The translations under genes and the position numbers were made by a program. Under the pieces are notes generated by a model that was not told the origin of the DNA, did not search any database, and saw only the letters and a program-made list of their open reading frames with translations. Of a stretch of DNA of 7,836 bases, positions 6,885 through 7,836 are shown piece after piece (within the stretch, counting starts at the first letter, position 1; every line of letters begins with the position of its first letter). Source of the stretch: Candidatus Krumholzibacteriia bacterium (GTDB lineage: Bacteria; Krumholzibacteriota; Krumholzibacteriia; LZORAL124-64-63); NCBI GenBank assembly GCA_030632925.1, contig DAOVTU010000114.1:1-7836 (forward strand). Direction: 5' to 3'.

Positions 6885-6984
6885 GGTCCTAAATACAGCG
6901 GTCCTGTTGGAGAGGATGAGTCGCCTTCTTCTATCAGCAGTTATCGTTTGGAAATCTTTATGTTTTACTAAAAAGTGGGCTCAA
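6885..6984. promoter_or_regulatory. Divergent intergenic region, kinase and glycosyltransferase
   Basis: This 100-base gap between the leftward kinase and the rightward glycosyltransferase should carry both promoters. It is A/T-rich at 6941-6975. On the minus strand, TTGAGC (6984-6979) and CATAAA, 16 bases further on, make a weak sigma70-like pair for the kinase gene. For the glycosyltransferase only a poor TTATCG/TACTAA pair with a 19-base spacer is visible (6941-6971). GGTCCT occurs twice (6886-6891 and 6899-6905 area), which may be chance. No terminator-like hairpin was seen. Confidence 0.3.
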
Positions 6985-7836
6985 ATGCCAAAACGCGTCC
7001 TACATGTCCTCAGTCAGCGTCCCAGCCGCACCGGCAGTGGGGTCACTCTCGAAGCCATGGTGCGCCAGGCCGGACAGGCCGGATGGCTCCAGGCGGCGGT
7101 TGTGGGCGTGCCCGCCAGCGAAACCAGCCCCCTGGTGGGCGATCTGGACCCTGAAGCCATCCACCCGCTCTTTTTTGCCGATGACTCTCGCCAAAAGGCC
7201 GATTTGGACTTTCCCGTGCCCGGCATGAGCGACGTCATGCCCTACCCGAGCACCGTTTGGTCGACCATGAACGCCGACCAGTTGGCCCAATACGTGTCAG
7301 CCTGGCGCCGGCACCTGGGCCGGGTGCTGGCCGATTTTACCCCGGATGTGATCCATGCTCACCACATCTGGCTGGTTTCTTCGCTGTTGAAAGACCTGGC
7401 GCCCGACATCCCGGTCATCGCCACCTGCCATAGCACGGGCCTGCGACAAATGGAACTGGTGCCCCATCTGGCGGATGAAGTGCGCCGGGGCTGCGCGCGC
7501 CTGGACCATTTCTGTGTTTTGCGCGACGACCACGGCGACATGCTGGGCGAGATGCTGCAGGTGCCCGATGATCGGGTCACCGTGGTGGGCGCCGGCTACC
7601 GGCCGGATCTTTTTCAGGACGACCCTTCAATTGAAGCCCGGCCACAGGATTTGCTGTACATCGGCAAATATAGTCACGCCAAGGGTTTGCCTTGGCTTTT
7701 GGAGGCCTTTGCCGGATTGCTCGACACCGACCCCAACCTGCGCCTGCACATCGCCGGCAGCGGCGCGGGACCGGAAGCCGAAGCCCTGCACCAGCGCATG
7801 CTGGCCATGGCGCCGGAGGTTGTCCTGCACGGGCAA
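6985..7836 (+). CDS. GT4-type glycosyltransferase, N-terminal part (continues past right edge)
   Basis: The frame is open for 284 codons from the ATG at 6985 to the right edge. It has the GT-B two-domain plan of retaining, nucleotide-sugar-dependent transferases of family GT4. The N-terminal domain opens with VLHVLSQRPSRTGSGV (5-20), whose glycine-rich loop normally lies near the donor/acceptor cleft. It goes on with DVIHAHH (121-127) and CHSTGLRQ (148-155). The domain crossover is VVGAGYRPDLF (200-210), and the C-terminal domain starts with LLYIGKYSHAKGLPWLLEAF (223-242), then IAGSGAG (257-262). The EX7E-type motif of GT4 enzymes would fall beyond the window. There is no signal peptide or membrane segment; such enzymes work on the cytoplasmic face, building surface polysaccharide, glycolipids or small glycosides. 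The sugar and acceptor cannot be inferred. It may be the first gene of a rightward operon. The ribosome site is weak, but the start falls right after the A/T-rich leader and matches the usual N-terminus of the family. Confidence 0.9.
   Translation, partial: MPKRVLHVLSQRPSRTGSGVTLEAMVRQAGQAGWLQAAVVGVPASETSPLVGDLDPEAIHPLFFADDSRQKADLDFPVPGMSDVMPYPSTVWSTMNADQLAQYVSAWRRHLGRVLADFTPDVIHAHHIWLVSSLLKDLAPDIPVIATCHSTGLRQMELVPHLADEVRRGCARLDHFCVLRDDHGDMLGEMLQVPDDRVTVVGAGYRPDLFQDDPSIEARPQDLLYIGKYSHAKGLPWLLEAFAGLLDTDPNLRLHIAGSGAGPEAEALHQRMLAMAPEVVLHGQ

Noticed and set aside
4905..6971. Three consecutive plus-strand open frames (4905-5483, 5484-6203, 6246-6971) antisense to the histidine kinase
   Set aside because: They show no domain motifs and have the same His/Arg/Gln-rich shadow composition. 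All the kinase motifs (H, N, G1, G2, receiver Asp) are on the minus strand.

Overview
The window reads as chromosomal DNA from a GC-rich, Gram-negative-type bacterium. The evidence is strong third-position GC bias (seen also in long antisense shadow frames), peptidoglycan-recycling enzymes of the Gram-negative cytoplasm, and tightly packed genes. No rRNA, tRNA, CRISPR array, insertion sequence or phage gene was seen. The phylum cannot be fixed from this sequence.

There are six protein genes in three blocks. (1) Positions 1-1982, minus strand: a gene that leaves the left edge and encodes a phosphotransacylase-fold (PTA/PTB) domain fused in frame to a butyrate kinase-type acyl kinase. These two activities are normally separate proteins (Ptb and Buk, or Pta and AckA). 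The PTA-like half seems to lack the Ser-Arg pair of active phosphotransacylases, so it may be an acyl-CoA sensing or scaffolding domain rather than an enzyme. (2) Positions 2083-4069, plus strand: two overlapping genes, a YkuD-fold protein without a signal peptide and a MurC/Mpl-like Mur ligase. The pair fits cytoplasmic recycling of peptidoglycan peptides: trimming of tetrapeptide to tripeptide, then ligation to UDP-MurNAc. (3) Positions 4076-6884, minus strand: a soluble GAF-PAS-PAS hybrid histidine kinase followed after 13 bases by a single-domain response regulator. Divergent from the kinase, at 6985 to the right edge, is the start of a GT4-type glycosyltransferase.

Two divergent intergenic regions of about 100 bases each (1983-2082 and 6885-6984) must hold the promoters. 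The first carries two abutting 11-bp palindromes that could be operators. The Mur ligase and the response regulator converge with only 6 bases between their stop codons. The most interesting object is the PTA-like/butyrate kinase fusion; second is the coupled YkuD/Mur ligase module with its non-standard Mur motifs.
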